A stretch of DNA of 64,000 nt from Neobacillus paridis (GCF_016765675.1 NZ_JAESWB010000025.1:186001-250000), one strand, 5' to 3'. Numbered from the stretch's first letter, positions 17,868-28,522 are shown. Notes: a model not told the origin generated them from the letters alone. A program made the numbers and translations.

Positions 17868-18372
17868 GGTGTTGATTGTCAGTGACAGCCATGGTTTAAC
17901 AAAGGAACTGGAGGTTATTAGAGAAAGGCACTCACAGGAAGTTGACCTCTTCATTCATTGCGGGGATTCACAGTTGATGCCTGACCATAAAGCGATCACC
18001 GGGTACCTTACCGTGGCTGGAAATTGTGATTTTGGTGATTATCCCTTAGAACTTTTCCCCAATATTGCTGGTAAAAAGTTTTATATTACCCATGGTCACC
18101 ATTATTCGGTGAAGTCTTCGTTAATGAAATTAAAATTCAAGGCTCAGGAAGTAAACGCTGATATCGTTTGTTTTGGCCATTCGCATGTATTGGGGGCTGA
18201 GGTAGTGGATGGAACATTATTTGTCAATCCGGGCAGCATTCGCCTCCCGCGCGGACATTTCGATAAAACATATGTTATTCTGGAGTTAAACAACGATTCA
18301 GTAAGCATGAAAGTTTATGAAGTAAACGGTCGGGAACTCCCAAGCTTGGCCCGCGGATTTATGCTAAAATAG
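17860..18372 (+). CDS. ysnB: YfcE/MJ0936-type metallophosphoesterase
   Basis: A 170-residue calcineurin-like phosphoesterase (YsnB). Metal-binding motifs are complete: [28 protein letters not shown] and GHSHVLG. The physiological substrate is not established for Bacillus homologues. ATG 17860 lies five bases after GAGGTGA and gives the family start; GTG 17851 is in frame but overlaps that site. It overlaps the end of rdgB, so the two are cotranscribed. Confidence 0.9.
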   Translation: MCKVLIVSDSHGLTKELEVIRERHSQEVDLFIHCGDSQLMPDHKAITGYLTVAGNCDFGDYPLELFPNIAGKKFYITHGHHYSVKSSLMKLKFKAQEVNADIVCFGHSHVLGAEVVDGTLFVNPGSIRLPRGHFDKTYVILELNNDSVSMKVYEVNGRELPSLARGFMLK

Positions 18373-18423
18373 AAAAGGGGAGAATCCTCTCCCCCCTATT
18401 CATGAAAAAATATTAAATCACTG

Positions 18424-18452
18424 TTGACTTTTAGATATTAGGATAATATAAT
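18424..18452 (+). promoter_or_regulatory. SigA promoter of tRNA-Arg
   Basis: TTGACT (18424-18429), 17-bp spacer, perfect TATAAT (18447-18452). Transcription would start about 23 bp before the mature tRNA. Confidence 0.8.
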
Positions 18453-18481
18453 AAATCTTGTCTTTGATAAATAGAAATCAT

Positions 18482-18558
18482 GTCCCAGTAGCTCAGCTGG
18501 ATAGAGCATACGCCTTCTAAGCGTACGGTCGGGAGTTCGAACCTCTCCTGGGACGCCA
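18482..18558 (+). tRNA. tRNA-Arg (anticodon TCT)
   Basis: A full 77-nt cloverleaf: acceptor GTCCCAG/CTGGGAC, D arm with GCTCAGCTGG, anticodon stem TACGC/GCGTA with loop CTTCTAA (anticodon TCT, reading AGA/AGG), T arm GGGAG-TTCGAAC-CTCTC and an encoded CCA end. Confidence 0.97.
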
Positions 18559-18578
18559 TCCTACATACCAGACATCTG

Positions 18579-18606
18579 AACTTGCCTATTAAGGTGAGTT
18601 TTTTTT
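18579..18606 (+). terminator. Terminator after tRNA-Arg
   Basis: AACTTGCCT pairs with AGGTGAGTT (two G-U pairs), followed by eight Ts. Confidence 0.8.
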
Positions 18607-18693
18607 GTACTTATTTTAGTATAGGATTGGTTTCCTTTTTCCCATTATTAATGCTAAACTTATGGACATCAACAGGCCGAAGGACGGATTAAT

Positions 18694-19725
18694 ATGATGA
18701 AGAAGCGGGAACCGCTAAAAAGAAAAGATAATGTAATATTTTTTCCGGGATTTGAAAAGAGGTTAATTAGCAAAGGCATTGAAAATCTGCACAATAAAAA
18801 ATTTTCCGATGCGATTGATTTGCTTGAGCTTGCAAGGGAATATGACCCCGATAATGATGAAATTTTAATCGGGCTTGTTATGGCGTATTTCGAAGCATCT
18901 GCTTTTGAAAAAGCCAGGGAGATCGCCAAGGAGATATTGCTAAAAGGGGTTGGCGATTATTTTCAAATGGTGGATTTATATCTGACAGTGCTGATCCAGC
19001 TTCACGAGTACGAAGAAATTATTACCACTATAGAGCTATTACTGGATGAAAAAGAAGTTCCGCCTGACAAGTTTGATCATTTTTTAACAATTCTCCAATT
19101 TAGCAAGAAGATGCTCCAGAACCCTGCTCCGGCAGTAGAAAGAAAACAGCAGAAAGAAGAAAATAACCCACAAAAGCTAAATCTTTTTTCACTTAATGGT
19201 GTAAATGAACAAATGCTTTTAGTTTCAAATCTTGCTGAAAAAAATATTCGACCATACTTCCAAGAAATTGCAGAATACTTAAGGGCGAAAACAGGAAATT
19301 TTTTTCTGAAAACTATTTTATTGACCCTTTTAAAAGAGCAGGAAATTGACAGCCCGGTAACTGTCAATAAATTTGAAGTCAGGAAAAATGTCATTCCGGT
19401 CAAGCTTCCGGAGGTTAGGCAACAGCCCAAAATGCTCGAGGTCAAAGCTGCGTTGGAAAATCATCTTGAAAGCCGTAATCCCGTTCTATATCAAAATATC
19501 ATCACCTTAGTAGAACGGATTTTCTTCATTAGTTATCCAATGGAATTGGAGCCAGCTAATGCATTTGCCTGGGCAGCTGCCTTTCATTTTCTGGCAGAGG
19601 AATACCATGGATTTCAATCGGAAATAGCTGAAGTGGCCAAGGAATATGAGGTAGAACCCGAAGAAATGGAACAGGCAATCAGGCAGGTCGAGCGAATCGA
19701 AGAAATTTCTTACCCCAATCTCTAG
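18694..19725 (+). CDS. ysoA: TPR-like protein YsoA
   Basis: A 343-residue cytoplasmic helical protein. The first 120 residues form TPR-like helix pairs (for example DAIDLLELAREYDPDNDEIL and KAREIAKEILLKGVGDYFQM). The C-terminal third is also helical and ends in an acidic segment. Position between the ysnB/tRNA region and tig, and the length, match YsoA of B. subtilis, which has no assigned function. There is no clear ribosome site beyond GAAGGACGG; ATG 18694 or the adjacent ATG 18697 could be the start. Confidence 0.82.
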   Translation: MMKKREPLKRKDNVIFFPGFEKRLISKGIENLHNKKFSDAIDLLELAREYDPDNDEILIGLVMAYFEASAFEKAREIAKEILLKGVGDYFQMVDLYLTVLIQLHEYEEIITTIELLLDEKEVPPDKFDHFLTILQFSKKMLQNPAPAVERKQQKEENNPQKLNLFSLNGVNEQMLLVSNLAEKNIRPYFQEIAEYLRAKTGNFFLKTILLTLLKEQEIDSPVTVNKFEVRKNVIPVKLPEVRQQPKMLEVKAALENHLESRNPVLYQNIITLVERIFFISYPMELEPANAFAWAAAFHFLAEEYHGFQSEIAEVAKEYEVEPEEMEQAIRQVERIEEISYPNL

Positions 19726-19734
19726 CCAAGGCTG

Positions 19735-19762
19735 TTGAAAGAAACAAAACCTATGGTATAAT
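19735..19762 (+). promoter_or_regulatory. SigA promoter of tig
   Basis: TTGAAA (19735-19740), 16-bp spacer, TATAAT (19757-19762) with an upstream TG giving an extended -10 box. The leader to tig is about 120 nt. Confidence 0.75.
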
Positions 19763-19889
19763 GTAGGGGTTGCATTGTGTAAAAAAGGTCATATTACAGT
19801 AAAAAACTAGGACATGACTTGGTAACAAGACATATTCCTGAATTTAATTCGTTACGAATGAAATGAGAATAGATGTTGGAGGGAACAGT

Positions 19890-21167
19890 ATGACTGCAAA
19901 ATGGGAAAAGTTAGAAGGAAGCCGCGGCGTACTTACAGTTGAAGTAAGTGCCGATAAAGTAAACGAAAGCTTAGATGCGGCATTTAAAAAAGTGGTTAAG
20001 CAAGTAAATGTACCTGGTTTCCGTAAAGGAAAAATACCGCGTGCATTATTTGAAAAGCGCTTTGGTGTGGAATCACTTTATCAAGATGCATTGGATATTC
20101 TTCTTCCAGATGCATACAGCAATGCGATTGATGAGACTGGAATCGAGCCAGTTGATCGTCCGGAAATCGACATTGAGCAAATAGAAAAAGGCAAAGAATT
20201 AATTTTCAAAGCAACTGTAACGGTTAAACCTGAGGTGAAATTAGGGGACTATAAAGGTCTTGAGGTTGAAGAATTAGACACTACCGTTACAGACGAAGAT
20301 GTGCAAAAAGAACTTGAATCATTGCAAAATCGTCATGCAGAGCTTGTTGTAAAAGAAGAAGGCACTGCTGAAAATGGTGACACAGTTGTCATCGACTTTG
20401 AAGGTTTCGTTGATGGAGAAGCATTTGAAGGCGGCAAAGCTGATAACTATTCATTAGAACTTGGGTCTAATTCATTCATCCCTGGTTTTGAAGAGCAGTT
20501 AGTTGGTGTTGCTACAGGCGAATCTAAAGACGTAGAAGTTACCTTCCCTGAAGAATATCATGCAGCAGAGCTTGCAGGAAAGCCGGCAACATTCAAGGTT
20601 ACTGTTCACGAAATCAAAGCAAAAGAACTTCCTGAGTTAGATGATGAATTTGCAAAAGATGTCGATGAAGAAGTTGAAACATTAGATGCATTAAAAGAAA
20701 AAATCAAAACTCGTTTAGAAGACAGCAAAAAGCACGAAGCTGAACATCACCTGAAAGATTCACTTGTGGAAAAGGCAGCAGACAATGCTGAAGTTGATAT
20801 CCCTGAAGTAATGATTGAAAACGAAGTTAACCGCATGTTGAAAGAATTCGAACAACGTCTGCAAATGCAAGGAATGAATCTTGAGCTTTACTACCAATTC
20901 TCAGGTCAAGATGAGCAGGCACTACGCGAGCAAATGAACGAAGAAGCTGGAAAACGAGTGAAAATTAATTTAACATTAGAAGCCATTGCTAATGCTGAAA
21001 ATATCGAAGCAACGGATGAAGATGTAAATGCCGAGTTGGAAAAAATGGCTGGAATGTACAATATGACTGTTGATAACATTAAGGCAGCTCTTGGTGGAGT
21101 GGAAGGCATTAAATCAGACCTTAAACTTCAAAAAGCAGTAGACTTTCTTATTGAAAATAAGAAGTAA
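19890..21167 (+). CDS. tig: Trigger factor
   Basis: A 425-residue ribosome-bound chaperone and prolyl isomerase. The N-terminal ribosome-binding loop [19 protein letters not shown], the FKBP-like domain ([19 protein letters not shown], then [15 protein letters not shown]) and the long helical C-terminal domain are all visible. The start is set at ATG 19890 behind TTGGAGGG; an in-frame ATG at 19863 lacks a ribosome site. It has its own promoter and terminator. Confidence 0.96.
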   Translation: MTAKWEKLEGSRGVLTVEVSADKVNESLDAAFKKVVKQVNVPGFRKGKIPRALFEKRFGVESLYQDALDILLPDAYSNAIDETGIEPVDRPEIDIEQIEKGKELIFKATVTVKPEVKLGDYKGLEVEELDTTVTDEDVQKELESLQNRHAELVVKEEGTAENGDTVVIDFEGFVDGEAFEGGKADNYSLELGSNSFIPGFEEQLVGVATGESKDVEVTFPEEYHAAELAGKPATFKVTVHEIKAKELPELDDEFAKDVDEEVETLDALKEKIKTRLEDSKKHEAEHHLKDSLVEKAADNAEVDIPEVMIENEVNRMLKEFEQRLQMQGMNLELYYQFSGQDEQALREQMNEEAGKRVKINLTLEAIANAENIEATDEDVNAELEKMAGMYNMTVDNIKAALGGVEGIKSDLKLQKAVDFLIENKK

Positions 21168-21180
21168 ACATTAATGTACC

Positions 21181-21214
21181 ACAAGGCACGATTTTTTAGT
21201 CGTGCCTTGTTTTT
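21181..21214 (+). terminator. Intrinsic terminator after tig
   Basis: A perfect 11-bp stem, ACAAGGCACGA with TCGTGCCTTGT, followed by TTTT. Confidence 0.92.
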
Positions 21215-21494
21215 GCTACATTCAGAATTCTTTAGGGTATTTTACAGCATTTTATCGTCTTTCAGACCCGTTCAGCAGTGAAGTTTTCTTTTATGTATTT
21301 TTTGAATTACATATTATAATTAGAGAAGGGAACATTTTTAACAACAAGCAGGAAAAATTCTTTTCAAGAGCGAATTAATAATTCCATGCATGATAAGTCT
21401 TATTTTTAAAAAATATGGCTAAGATTAATTAGTACCTTTATTTTTAAACGCGAAATCCCCGTAAAATGAAAACATATTAGGATAAAGCTTTTTA
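21215..21494. other. Long tig-clpX intergenic region, first part
   Basis: About 280 bp of AT-rich DNA with no gene, no repeat and no convincing regulatory sequence visible before the clpX promoter. Confidence 0.4.
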
Positions 21495-21525
21495 TTTTCA
21501 GTATAATGACCAAATGTGATACAAT
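21495..21525 (+). promoter_or_regulatory. Extended -10 promoter of clpX
   Basis: TGATACAAT is an extended -10 element (TACAAT at 21520-21525); the best -35 is TTTTCA, 19 bp upstream. Leader length to clpX is about 80 nt. Confidence 0.5.
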
Positions 21526-21611
21526 GCAAAATACATACTATTCAATTGATAATAATCGTTTGTGGGAATCGCGTTAACAATAAAGGATTAACGTTCTGAG
21601 GGGTGAAAGGT

Positions 21612-22871
21612 TTGTTTAAATTTAATGATGAAAAAGGACAATTAAAATGTTCGTTCTGTGGTAAAACTCAGGACCAAGTTCGAAAATTAGTAGCGGGGCC
21701 AGGAGTTTATATATGCGATGAATGTATTGAGCTTTGCACTGAAATTGTTGAGGAGGAGCTTGGTACAGAAGAGGAAGTAGAATTTAAAGATGTTCCTAAG
21801 CCAAGGGAAATTTGTGAAATTCTTGACGAATATGTAATCGGTCAGGATCAAGCGAAAAAGTCGTTATCTGTTGCTGTTTATAATCACTATAAACGGATTA
21901 ATTCCAACAGCAAAATTGATGATGTTGAACTGCAAAAAAGTAATATCTGCATGATTGGGCCAACAGGAAGCGGTAAAACATTGTTAGCACAAACATTAGC
22001 GCGAATTTTAAATGTCCCATTTGCTATTGCCGATGCGACTTCCCTTACGGAAGCGGGTTACGTTGGCGAAGATGTTGAAAATATTTTGTTAAAATTAATT
22101 CAAGCTGCCGATTACGATGTGGAAAAAGCAGAAAAGGGCATTATTTATATCGATGAAATTGACAAAATTGCCCGAAAGTCTGAAAATCCTTCGATTACCC
22201 GGGATGTTTCCGGTGAAGGTGTTCAGCAGGCGTTGTTGAAAATTCTTGAAGGTACGGTTGCCAGCGTTCCCCCTCAGGGAGGCAGAAAACATCCGCATCA
22301 AGAATTTATCCAAATTGATACAACCAATATCTTATTTATTTGCGGCGGTGCTTTTGACGGTATTGAGCAAATTATTAAACGCCGCTTAGGGCAAAAAGTA
22401 ATTGGTTTTGGTTCAGATATTAAACAGCAAGAGGTTAGTTCAAAAGAGCTGCTTTCCAAAGTTTTGCCTGAGGACTTATTACGCTTCGGGTTAATCCCTG
22501 AATTTATCGGCCGCCTTCCAGTCATCGCCAGCCTTGAGCAATTAGATGAAGCTGCGTTAATTGAAATTTTAACAAAACCTAAAAATGCACTCGTCAAGCA
22601 ATATCAAAAAATGCTTGAAATTGATAATGTAGAATTAGAATTTGAAGAGGGTGCCTTAAAAGAAATTGCTAAAAAAGCAATTGAACGCAAAACAGGTGCT
22701 CGCGGCTTACGATCCATCATTGAAGCAATTATGCTTGATGTTATGTTTGACCTGCCTTCACGTGATGATATATCAAAATGTATTATTACCAAGGATACGG
22801 TTGTCAATAACAGCGTCCCTAAGCTTATTTTGGAAGACGGAACCGTCATAATGGAAGAAAAATCAGCTTAA
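21612..22871 (+). CDS. clpX: ClpX, ATP-dependent unfoldase of ClpXP protease
   Basis: A 419-residue AAA+ unfoldase. The N-terminal zinc-binding domain ([10 protein letters not shown], then CDECIELC) recognises substrates and adaptors; then Walker [13 protein letters not shown], Walker [11 protein letters not shown], sensor and arginine motifs, with the IGF-type ClpP-binding loop (VIGFGSD) at about residue 265. The start is TTG 21612 behind GAGGGGTGA, giving the usual N-terminus MFKFND; GTG 21603 lies in the ribosome site. ClpP is not encoded here. Confidence 0.96.
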   Translation: MFKFNDEKGQLKCSFCGKTQDQVRKLVAGPGVYICDECIELCTEIVEEELGTEEEVEFKDVPKPREICEILDEYVIGQDQAKKSLSVAVYNHYKRINSNSKIDDVELQKSNICMIGPTGSGKTLLAQTLARILNVPFAIADATSLTEAGYVGEDVENILLKLIQAADYDVEKAEKGIIYIDEIDKIARKSENPSITRDVSGEGVQQALLKILEGTVASVPPQGGRKHPHQEFIQIDTTNILFICGGAFDGIEQIIKRRLGQKVIGFGSDIKQQEVSSKELLSKVLPEDLLRFGLIPEFIGRLPVIASLEQLDEAALIEILTKPKNALVKQYQKMLEIDNVELEFEEGALKEIAKKAIERKTGARGLRSIIEAIMLDVMFDLPSRDDISKCIITKDTVVNNSVPKLILEDGTVIMEEKSA

Positions 22872-22888
22872 TAAGGTGAACAAAAATT

Positions 22889-22916
22889 TAGACCCGGTAG
22901 TTTGCCGGGTCTTTTA
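22889..22916 (+). terminator. Intrinsic terminator after clpX
   Basis: AGACCCGG with CCGGGTCT around TAGTTTG, then TTT. Confidence 0.8.
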
Positions 22917-22994
22917 AATTTTTGGTTTATTCCCTCTTCCTGCAGGAAATACTTATTATTATCAAATGAGTATTTCTGTGCAGGAGGAATAGAG

Positions 22995-24662
22995 ATGAGT
23001 TGGACGGGGATTGCATTATTTATCCAATTATTTTTTGGAATCATTATTGGACTGTATTTTTGGAACTTGCTTAAAAATCAGCGGACGCAAAAGGTATCGA
23101 TAGATCGGGAATCACGAAAAGAAATGGAGCAATTACGAAAAATGAGGTCGATTTCCTTAACTGAGCCACTATCTGAAAAAGTGCGCCCAACTAGTTTTCA
23201 AGATATTGTCGGCCAAGAGGATGGGATCAAATCATTGAAAGCAGCTTTATGCGGGCCAAATCCACAACACGTCATCATATATGGTCCTCCTGGAGTCGGA
23301 AAAACAGCTGCTGCCAGGTTAGTGCTAGAGGAAGCCAAGAAGAATCCCAAATCACCTTTTAAACGTGACTCGGTTTTTATCGAATTAGATGCAACGACAG
23401 CCCGGTTTGATGAACGGGGGATCGCTGACCCATTAATCGGTTCTGTCCATGATCCGATTTATCAAGGTGCCGGGGCTATGGGACAGGCTGGAATTCCCCA
23501 ACCGAAACAGGGTGCCGTGACCAATGCCCATGGCGGTGTATTGTTCATCGATGAAATTGGCGAGCTCCATCCGATTCAGATGAATAAATTGTTAAAAGTA
23601 TTGGAAGATCGAAAAGTATTTTTAGAAAGTGCTTATTATCACGAGGAAAATACACAAATTCCAACACACATTCATGATATTTTTAAAAATGGCCTACCAG
23701 CTGATTTTCGTTTAATTGGGGCAACAACCCGAACACCCAGTGAAATCCCACCTGCCATCCGCTCCCGCTGCATGGAAGTGTTTTTCCGCGATTTAACCGA
23801 GGAGGAGATCGTAACGGTTGCCAAGAAGGCGGCCGCCAAGGTCTCCATGGATATTAGTGAAACGGGGGTTCATACCTTATCTACATATGCCAGAAACGGC
23901 CGTGAAACAGTCAATATGATTCAGATTGCTGCTGGATTGGCGATTACCGAAGAACGAAATTATATTAAGGATGAGGACATTGAATGGGTGATTCATTCCA
24001 GCCAACTGACACCTAGGATGGAACGGATGATCGGAGATAATGCCCAAATCGGGCTTGTTAACGGGCTGGCTGTCTACGGTCCAAATTCTGGAGCGCTGCT
24101 AGAAATTGAAGTAACTGTAATTCCTGCAAAAGAAAAAGGAACTATTAACATTACCGGCATTGTCGAAGAAGAAAGCATTGGCGGGCAAGGGAAATCAATC
24201 CGGCGAAAAAGCATGGCCCGCGGGTCGATTGAAAATGTGATTACCGTTTTACGATCGATGGGTGTTCCGGCAAATGACTATGATATCCATGTGAATTTTC
24301 CCGGCGGGGTGCCAATTGATGGTCCATCTGCGGGAATTGCGATGGCAACGGGGATTTACTCGGCAATTTACAAAATCCCGATTGATCATACAGTAGCGAT
24401 GACCGGAGAAATAAGCATTCACGGTAATGTGAAACCAGTTGGCGGTGTTTATCCGAAAGTTAAGGCAGCGAAAAAAGCAGGGGCCAAAACGGTTATCATT
24501 CCTGAAGAAAATAGGCAAAATATTTTAAATGAAATCGGCGGAATTAAGATCATTCCGGTGACCCATCTGAATGAAGTTTTTGAAATTGCCTTAGTTCATA
24601 ATTTGGCAAAAAACACTGTCATTCCGGCCTCGATAGAATTGTCCAAAAAAGAATCCATTTAA
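22995..24662 (+). CDS. lonB: LonB, forespore Lon-like protease
   Basis: A 555-residue membrane-anchored Lon homologue. One N-terminal transmembrane segment (residues 4-24) replaces the Lon N domain, then the AAA+ core ([24 protein letters not shown]) and the C-terminal protease with catalytic serine in DGPSAG and lysine in the GGVYPKVKAAKKAG block. In B. subtilis lonB is a SigF forespore gene; I could not find a convincing SigF promoter. ATG 22995 follows CAGGAGGAA; the frame upstream contains the clpX terminator. Confidence 0.95.
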   Translation: MSWTGIALFIQLFFGIIIGLYFWNLLKNQRTQKVSIDRESRKEMEQLRKMRSISLTEPLSEKVRPTSFQDIVGQEDGIKSLKAALCGPNPQHVIIYGPPGVGKTAAARLVLEEAKKNPKSPFKRDSVFIELDATTARFDERGIADPLIGSVHDPIYQGAGAMGQAGIPQPKQGAVTNAHGGVLFIDEIGELHPIQMNKLLKVLEDRKVFLESAYYHEENTQIPTHIHDIFKNGLPADFRLIGATTRTPSEIPPAIRSRCMEVFFRDLTEEEIVTVAKKAAAKVSMDISETGVHTLSTYARNGRETVNMIQIAAGLAITEERNYIKDEDIEWVIHSSQLTPRMERMIGDNAQIGLVNGLAVYGPNSGALLEIEVTVIPAKEKGTINITGIVEEESIGGQGKSIRRKSMARGSIENVITVLRSMGVPANDYDIHVNFPGGVPIDGPSAGIAMATGIYSAIYKIPIDHTVAMTGEISIHGNVKPVGGVYPKVKAAKKAGAKTVIIPEENRQNILNEIGGIKIIPVTHLNEVFEIALVHNLAKNTVIPASIELSKKESI

Positions 24663-24695
24663 AAACTTCGTCTGCTGTTAGAAAATAGGTATCGC

Positions 24696-24730
24696 AAAAA
24701 CTTCGGTTTGAACAAAACCGGAGTTTTTCT
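24696..24730 (+). terminator. Intrinsic terminator after lonB
   Basis: AAAAACTTCGGTTT pairs with AAACCGGAGTTTTT around GAACA, followed by Ts. Confidence 0.85.
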
Positions 24731-24784
24731 ATTGTAATTTGGGGAACATAAAAGTATCGTGTAATGACAGGAATCAGTTAAAAA

Positions 24785-24813
24785 TAGACACTAAAAAACA
24801 AATAAGATAGAAT
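24785..24813 (+). promoter_or_regulatory. SigA promoter of lonA-engB
   Basis: TAGACA (24785-24790), 17-bp spacer, TAGAAT (24808-24813), 45 bp before lonA. No CIRCE or CtsR site is seen. Confidence 0.5.
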
Positions 24814-24857
24814 TTGTACAAGGACTATTCCTTTCATACTAATGGAGGTGCAGTACT

Positions 24858-27185
24858 TTGACGAAAAAGAAGGAATTAATCGTCCCACTCTTACCGCTTC
24901 GGGGGATGCTTGTGTATCCGACAATGGTCCTACATCTGGATGTCGGACGTGAACGGTCAGTACAGGCACTTGAAAAAGCGATGGTAGATGACCATATCAT
25001 ATTTTTAACAACCCAAAAAGATGTCACCATTGATGAACCTGCTGAAGAGGATCTATACAGCTTTGGCACTTTAACAAAGGTTAAGCAAATGTTAAAGCTG
25101 CCTAATGGGACTATCCGTGTATTGGTGGAAGGTCTTAAACGGGCGGAGATTGTAACTTTTCAAGATGAAGACAGCTATTATTCCGTACAAATCAATACAT
25201 ATGAGGACCCCGACACAAAAGATATCGAAGATCAAGCTCTGATGAGAACGATGCTCGATTATTTTGAGCAATACATAAAATTATCGAAAAAAGTCTCGGC
25301 AGAAACATTTGCATCGGTTACGGATATTGAAGAACCGGGAAGAATGGCGGATATTATTGCTTCCCATTTACCAATCAAGTTAAAGGAAAAGCAAGAAATT
25401 CTCGAAATAATTGACGTTAAACAAAGAATGAATTATGTGATTAATATCATTCATAACGAAAAAGAAGTGCTTAATCTTGAAAAAAAGATTGGCCAGCGCG
25501 TCAAGCGGTCGATGGAGCGGACGCAAAAGGAATATTATTTACGGGAGCAAATGAAGGCGATCCAAAAAGAATTGGGTGATAAAGAAGGAAAAACAGGTGA
25601 AATCGCCGATTTGACCGAAAAAATCGAACAGGCAGGGATGCCGGAACATGTTTATCAAGCAGCCATGAAGGAATTGGATCGCTATGAAAAGGTGCCGGCA
25701 AGTTCAGCTGAAAGTGCGGTTATTCGCAATTATATTGAATGGCTTATCTCTCTGCCGTGGTCCAAAAAGACGGATGATGACATCAACATCGATCGGGCAG
25801 AAAAGATTTTAAACCAAGACCATTACGGACTCGAAAAAGTAAAGGAACGAGTTCTCGAATATCTGGCCGTTCAAAAGCTGACTAATTCCTTAAAGGGACC
25901 GATTCTTTGTCTTGTCGGACCTCCAGGGGTTGGAAAAACTAGCCTGGCTCGGTCGATTGCGAGATCCTTAAACCGCCATTTTGTCCGGGTATCGCTTGGC
26001 GGGGTTCGTGATGAATCAGAAATCCGCGGCCACAGAAGGACATATGTCGGTGCCATGCCGGGGAGAATTATTCAAGGAATGAAGAAAGCTGAGACCATCA
26101 ATCCGGTATTTTTACTCGATGAAATTGATAAGATGTCCAGCGATTTCCGTGGCGATCCGTCGGCAGCGCTGTTAGAGGTATTGGATCCGGAGCAAAATCA
26201 TAATTTCAGTGATCATTATATTGAGGAGCCGTATAACTTATCGAAGGTCATGTTTATTGCAACTGCCAATAATTTAGCAACCATTCCTGGTCCATTGTTA
26301 GACCGAATGGAAATCATCTCCATTGCCGGCTATACCGAGTTGGAAAAGGTTCATATTACCCGCGACCATTTACTGCCGAAGCAAATTAAAGAAAATGGAT
26401 TGACAAAAAATACACTGCAAGTGCGTGATGATGCCATTTTAAAAATTGTCCGTTTCTATACAAGAGAGGCTGGGGTAAGAAGCCTTGAACGGCAAGTGGC
26501 AACCATCTGCCGCAAAACGGCTAAAATTATTGTCTCGGGTGAGAAAAAACGCGTTGTCGTTACCGAAAAAACAGTAGAAGACTTTTTAGGAAAACCAAAA
26601 TTCCGTTATGGACAGGCGGAAGCTGAAGATCAAGTTGGGGTGGCAACTGGTCTGGCTTATACCACTGTAGGCGGTGACACCTTGCAAATTGAAGTCGCTT
26701 TGGCTCCCGGAAAAGGAAAACTTGTCTTAACCGGTAAACTCGGCGATGTCATGAAGGAATCTGCCCAAGCGGCCTTTAGCTATGTCCGTTCAAAAGCAAA
26801 GGAACTGGGGATTGCGGAAGATTTTTATGAAAAATATGATATCCATATTCACGTACCTGAAGGCGCTGTTCCCAAGGATGGTCCTTCTGCCGGGATTACC
26901 ATCGCAACTGCACTGGTTTCAGCCTTAACAGGGCAACCAATTCGCCGTGAAGTTGGGATGACCGGAGAAATTACGTTACGCGGCCGGGTGCTGCCAATAG
27001 GCGGTTTAAAAGAGAAATCTCTCGGTGCCCACCGTGCTGGTTTAACGAAGATCATCCTGCCAAAAGATAATGAAAAGGATATCGACGACATTCCGGAAAG
27101 TGTTCGTAATCAATTGGAATTTATCCCAGTATCGCATCTGGATGAGGTGCTGAAGCATGCTCTCGTAGAAGGTGACATGAAATGA
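24858..27185 (+). CDS. lonA: ATP-dependent Lon protease LonA
   Basis: A 775-residue cytoplasmic protease that degrades damaged and regulatory proteins. Order of parts: LON substrate domain ([20 protein letters not shown]), long coiled region, AAA+ module with [13 protein letters not shown] and [14 protein letters not shown], and protease domain with catalytic Ser in [13 protein letters not shown] and Lys in [14 protein letters not shown]. The start is TTG 24858, nine bases after TGGAGGTG. Its stop overlaps the engB start by 4 bp. Confidence 0.97.
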   Translation: MTKKKELIVPLLPLRGMLVYPTMVLHLDVGRERSVQALEKAMVDDHIIFLTTQKDVTIDEPAEEDLYSFGTLTKVKQMLKLPNGTIRVLVEGLKRAEIVTFQDEDSYYSVQINTYEDPDTKDIEDQALMRTMLDYFEQYIKLSKKVSAETFASVTDIEEPGRMADIIASHLPIKLKEKQEILEIIDVKQRMNYVINIIHNEKEVLNLEKKIGQRVKRSMERTQKEYYLREQMKAIQKELGDKEGKTGEIADLTEKIEQAGMPEHVYQAAMKELDRYEKVPASSAESAVIRNYIEWLISLPWSKKTDDDINIDRAEKILNQDHYGLEKVKERVLEYLAVQKLTNSLKGPILCLVGPPGVGKTSLARSIARSLNRHFVRVSLGGVRDESEIRGHRRTYVGAMPGRIIQGMKKAETINPVFLLDEIDKMSSDFRGDPSAALLEVLDPEQNHNFSDHYIEEPYNLSKVMFIATANNLATIPGPLLDRMEIISIAGYTELEKVHITRDHLLPKQIKENGLTKNTLQVRDDAILKIVRFYTREAGVRSLERQVATICRKTAKIIVSGEKKRVVVTEKTVEDFLGKPKFRYGQAEAEDQVGVATGLAYTTVGGDTLQIEVALAPGKGKLVLTGKLGDVMKESAQAAFSYVRSKAKELGIAEDFYEKYDIHIHVPEGAVPKDGPSAGITIATALVSALTGQPIRREVGMTGEITLRGRVLPIGGLKEKSLGAHRAGLTKIILPKDNEKDIDDIPESVRNQLEFIPVSHLDEVLKHALVEGDMK

Positions 27186-27763
27186 AGGTCACCAGTTCCG
27201 AAATCGTAATCAGTGCGGTTAGACAAGAACAGTATCCGGAAAGTAATTTACCAGAATTTGCCCTTGCCGGTCGCTCAAATGTCGGAAAATCATCATTTAT
27301 CAATAAAATGTTAAACCGAAAAGGGTTGGCGAGAATTTCCTCCAAACCTGGTAAAACACAAACATTGAACTTTTTCCTAATCAATGACCTTTTACATTTT
27401 GTTGATGTTCCCGGATACGGCTATGCTAAAGTGTCAAAATCGGAGCGGGCCGCCTGGGGAAAAATGATCGAAACGTATTTCACAACGCGAGAGCAGTTAA
27501 AGGCAGTTGTATTAATCGTCGATTTACGCCACCCGCCGACAGAAGATGATGTGATGATGTATGATTTTTTGAAATATTATCAAATCCCCTGCATCATTAT
27601 TGCCACAAAGGCCGATAAAGTTCCAAAGGGAAAGTGGCAAAAGCATGTAAAGGTCATTCGTGAAACATTAGACCTTGAAGCAAACGACCAAATCGTAGTT
27701 TTTTCGGCAGAAACTGGTGAAGGCAAAGATGCAGCTTGGACCATCATCGAAAGCTTTATATAG
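27182..27763 (+). CDS. engB: Ribosome biogenesis GTPase EngB/YsxC
   Basis: A 193-residue essential GTPase for 50S ribosome assembly. All G motifs are visible: G1 [12 protein letters not shown]3 [10 protein letters not shown]4 [10 protein letters not shown] and G5 FSAETGEG. It overlaps lonA by ATGA, so translation is probably coupled and the two share a promoter, as in B. subtilis (ysxC). The palindrome downstream serves as terminator. Confidence 0.96.
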   Translation: MKVTSSEIVISAVRQEQYPESNLPEFALAGRSNVGKSSFINKMLNRKGLARISSKPGKTQTLNFFLINDLLHFVDVPGYGYAKVSKSERAAWGKMIETYFTTREQLKAVVLIVDLRHPPTEDDVMMYDFLKYYQIPCIIIATKADKVPKGKWQKHVKVIRETLDLEANDQIVVFSAETGEGKDAAWTIIESFI

Positions 27764-27779
27764 GAATTATACAAATGTA

Positions 27780-27817
27780 GGTGTCAGGCACCATGTTTTT
27801 TCATAGTGCCTGACACC
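27780..27817. repeat. GGTGTCAGGCAC palindrome, two-way terminator between engB and the next gene
   Basis: GGTGTCAGGCAC at 27780-27791 pairs perfectly with GTGCCTGACACC at 27806-27817, and the arms extend inward (CATG/CATA). T-rich loop and T runs outside. Nearly identical to the element at 8952-8994 and again placed between convergent genes. Confidence 0.75.
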
Positions 27818-28315
27818 TTACTTTTTCTTTTTAAGAAGAAAATAGAGGCCAATAACAATGAGGAGGGCGGGCCAAAATTTCCAGATAAAGCTCATTCCGC
27901 TTTGCAATAGTCCAAAATAGTCGGCTATTTGGTCATAAAATAGCAGCAGTACTGATAGGATGAGAAACAGGAATGCTTGAAATAAGCCTGTATTGGATTT
28001 TTGAAAGCGTAGAAAGGAACCAATGGAGATGATCAGCATGAGCATTCCAATTTGATTATCAGGCCAGAAAGCCAATTTTCCTACAAGCAGAAAATGAAGG
28101 CCAAAGCCGAAACAGATGAACCCGGGAAGGATTGCTTCGGAATCATTTGCCCAATACCCTTGACCCAAAAATGCTGTGCCGACAATAATCATTAAGATTT
28201 GCCATGTTGAAAATGGCTGAAAAAAGGAAACCCCAGCCTGCTGCAATAAATAATAAGCACCTAAGCCGATTAAAATAATCCCCGGGAAAATACGTTGATT
28301 TTTCATTTCAAACAC
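27818..28315 (-). CDS. Small polytopic membrane protein (YsxD/LiaF-like membrane region)
   Basis: A 165-residue, very hydrophobic protein with about six membrane segments arranged as short helix pairs: GIILIGLGAYYLLQQAGV at the N-terminus, LMIIVGTAFLGQGYW, LLVGKLAFWP and a C-terminal WPALLIVIGLYFLLKKKK. The repeated GxxLIxxGxYFLL pattern resembles the DUF5668/LiaI-LiaF N-terminal membrane region. Length and place between ysxC and hemA match B. subtilis ysxD. Function unknown. It is transcribed away from hemA and converges with engB. Confidence 0.75.
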   Translation of the reverse strand: MFEMKNQRIFPGIILIGLGAYYLLQQAGVSFFQPFSTWQILMIIVGTAFLGQGYWANDSEAILPGFICFGFGLHFLLVGKLAFWPDNQIGMLMLIISIGSFLRFQKSNTGLFQAFLFLILSVLLLFYDQIADYFGLLQSGMSFIWKFWPALLIVIGLYFLLKKKK

Positions 28316-28353
28316 CGCTTCCAGTAAGGTTCACTTGAATCATGTCGAATTTT

Positions 28354-28387
28354 TTGATACTGTACAAAGGGAGAATATTAATTATAA
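28354..28387 (+). promoter_or_regulatory. Candidate PerR-like box and promoter upstream of hemA
   Basis: ATTATAA (28381-28387) is a perfect right half of a PerR box and the left half GAATATT keeps 4 of 7 bases. It overlaps a possible TTGATA/TATTAA promoter. hemA is a PerR target in B. subtilis. The match is partial. Confidence 0.3.
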
Positions 28388-28468
28388 AACTTCTTTATTC
28401 AATTTTCTATATTAACATAAAGTGTCATTTTTTGTTCACAATTTTAACAATTTGGACAAAAATGGGCA

Positions 28469-28477
28469 TGTTAAGAT
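28469..28477 (+). promoter_or_regulatory. Possible extended -10 promoter of hemA
   Basis: TGTTAAGAT (TAAGAT at 28472-28477) fits an extended -10 box 45 bp before hemA; no good -35 box is at the right distance. Confidence 0.35.
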
Positions 28478-28522
28478 TAGAATTGGATTACTGTATATTT
28501 TAATGGGGGTGTACGTGAACAA

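Noticed and set aside
22902..22994. A longer lonB starting at 22902
   Set aside because: It would begin inside the clpX terminator; ATG 22995 has a strong ribosome site and the family N-terminus.
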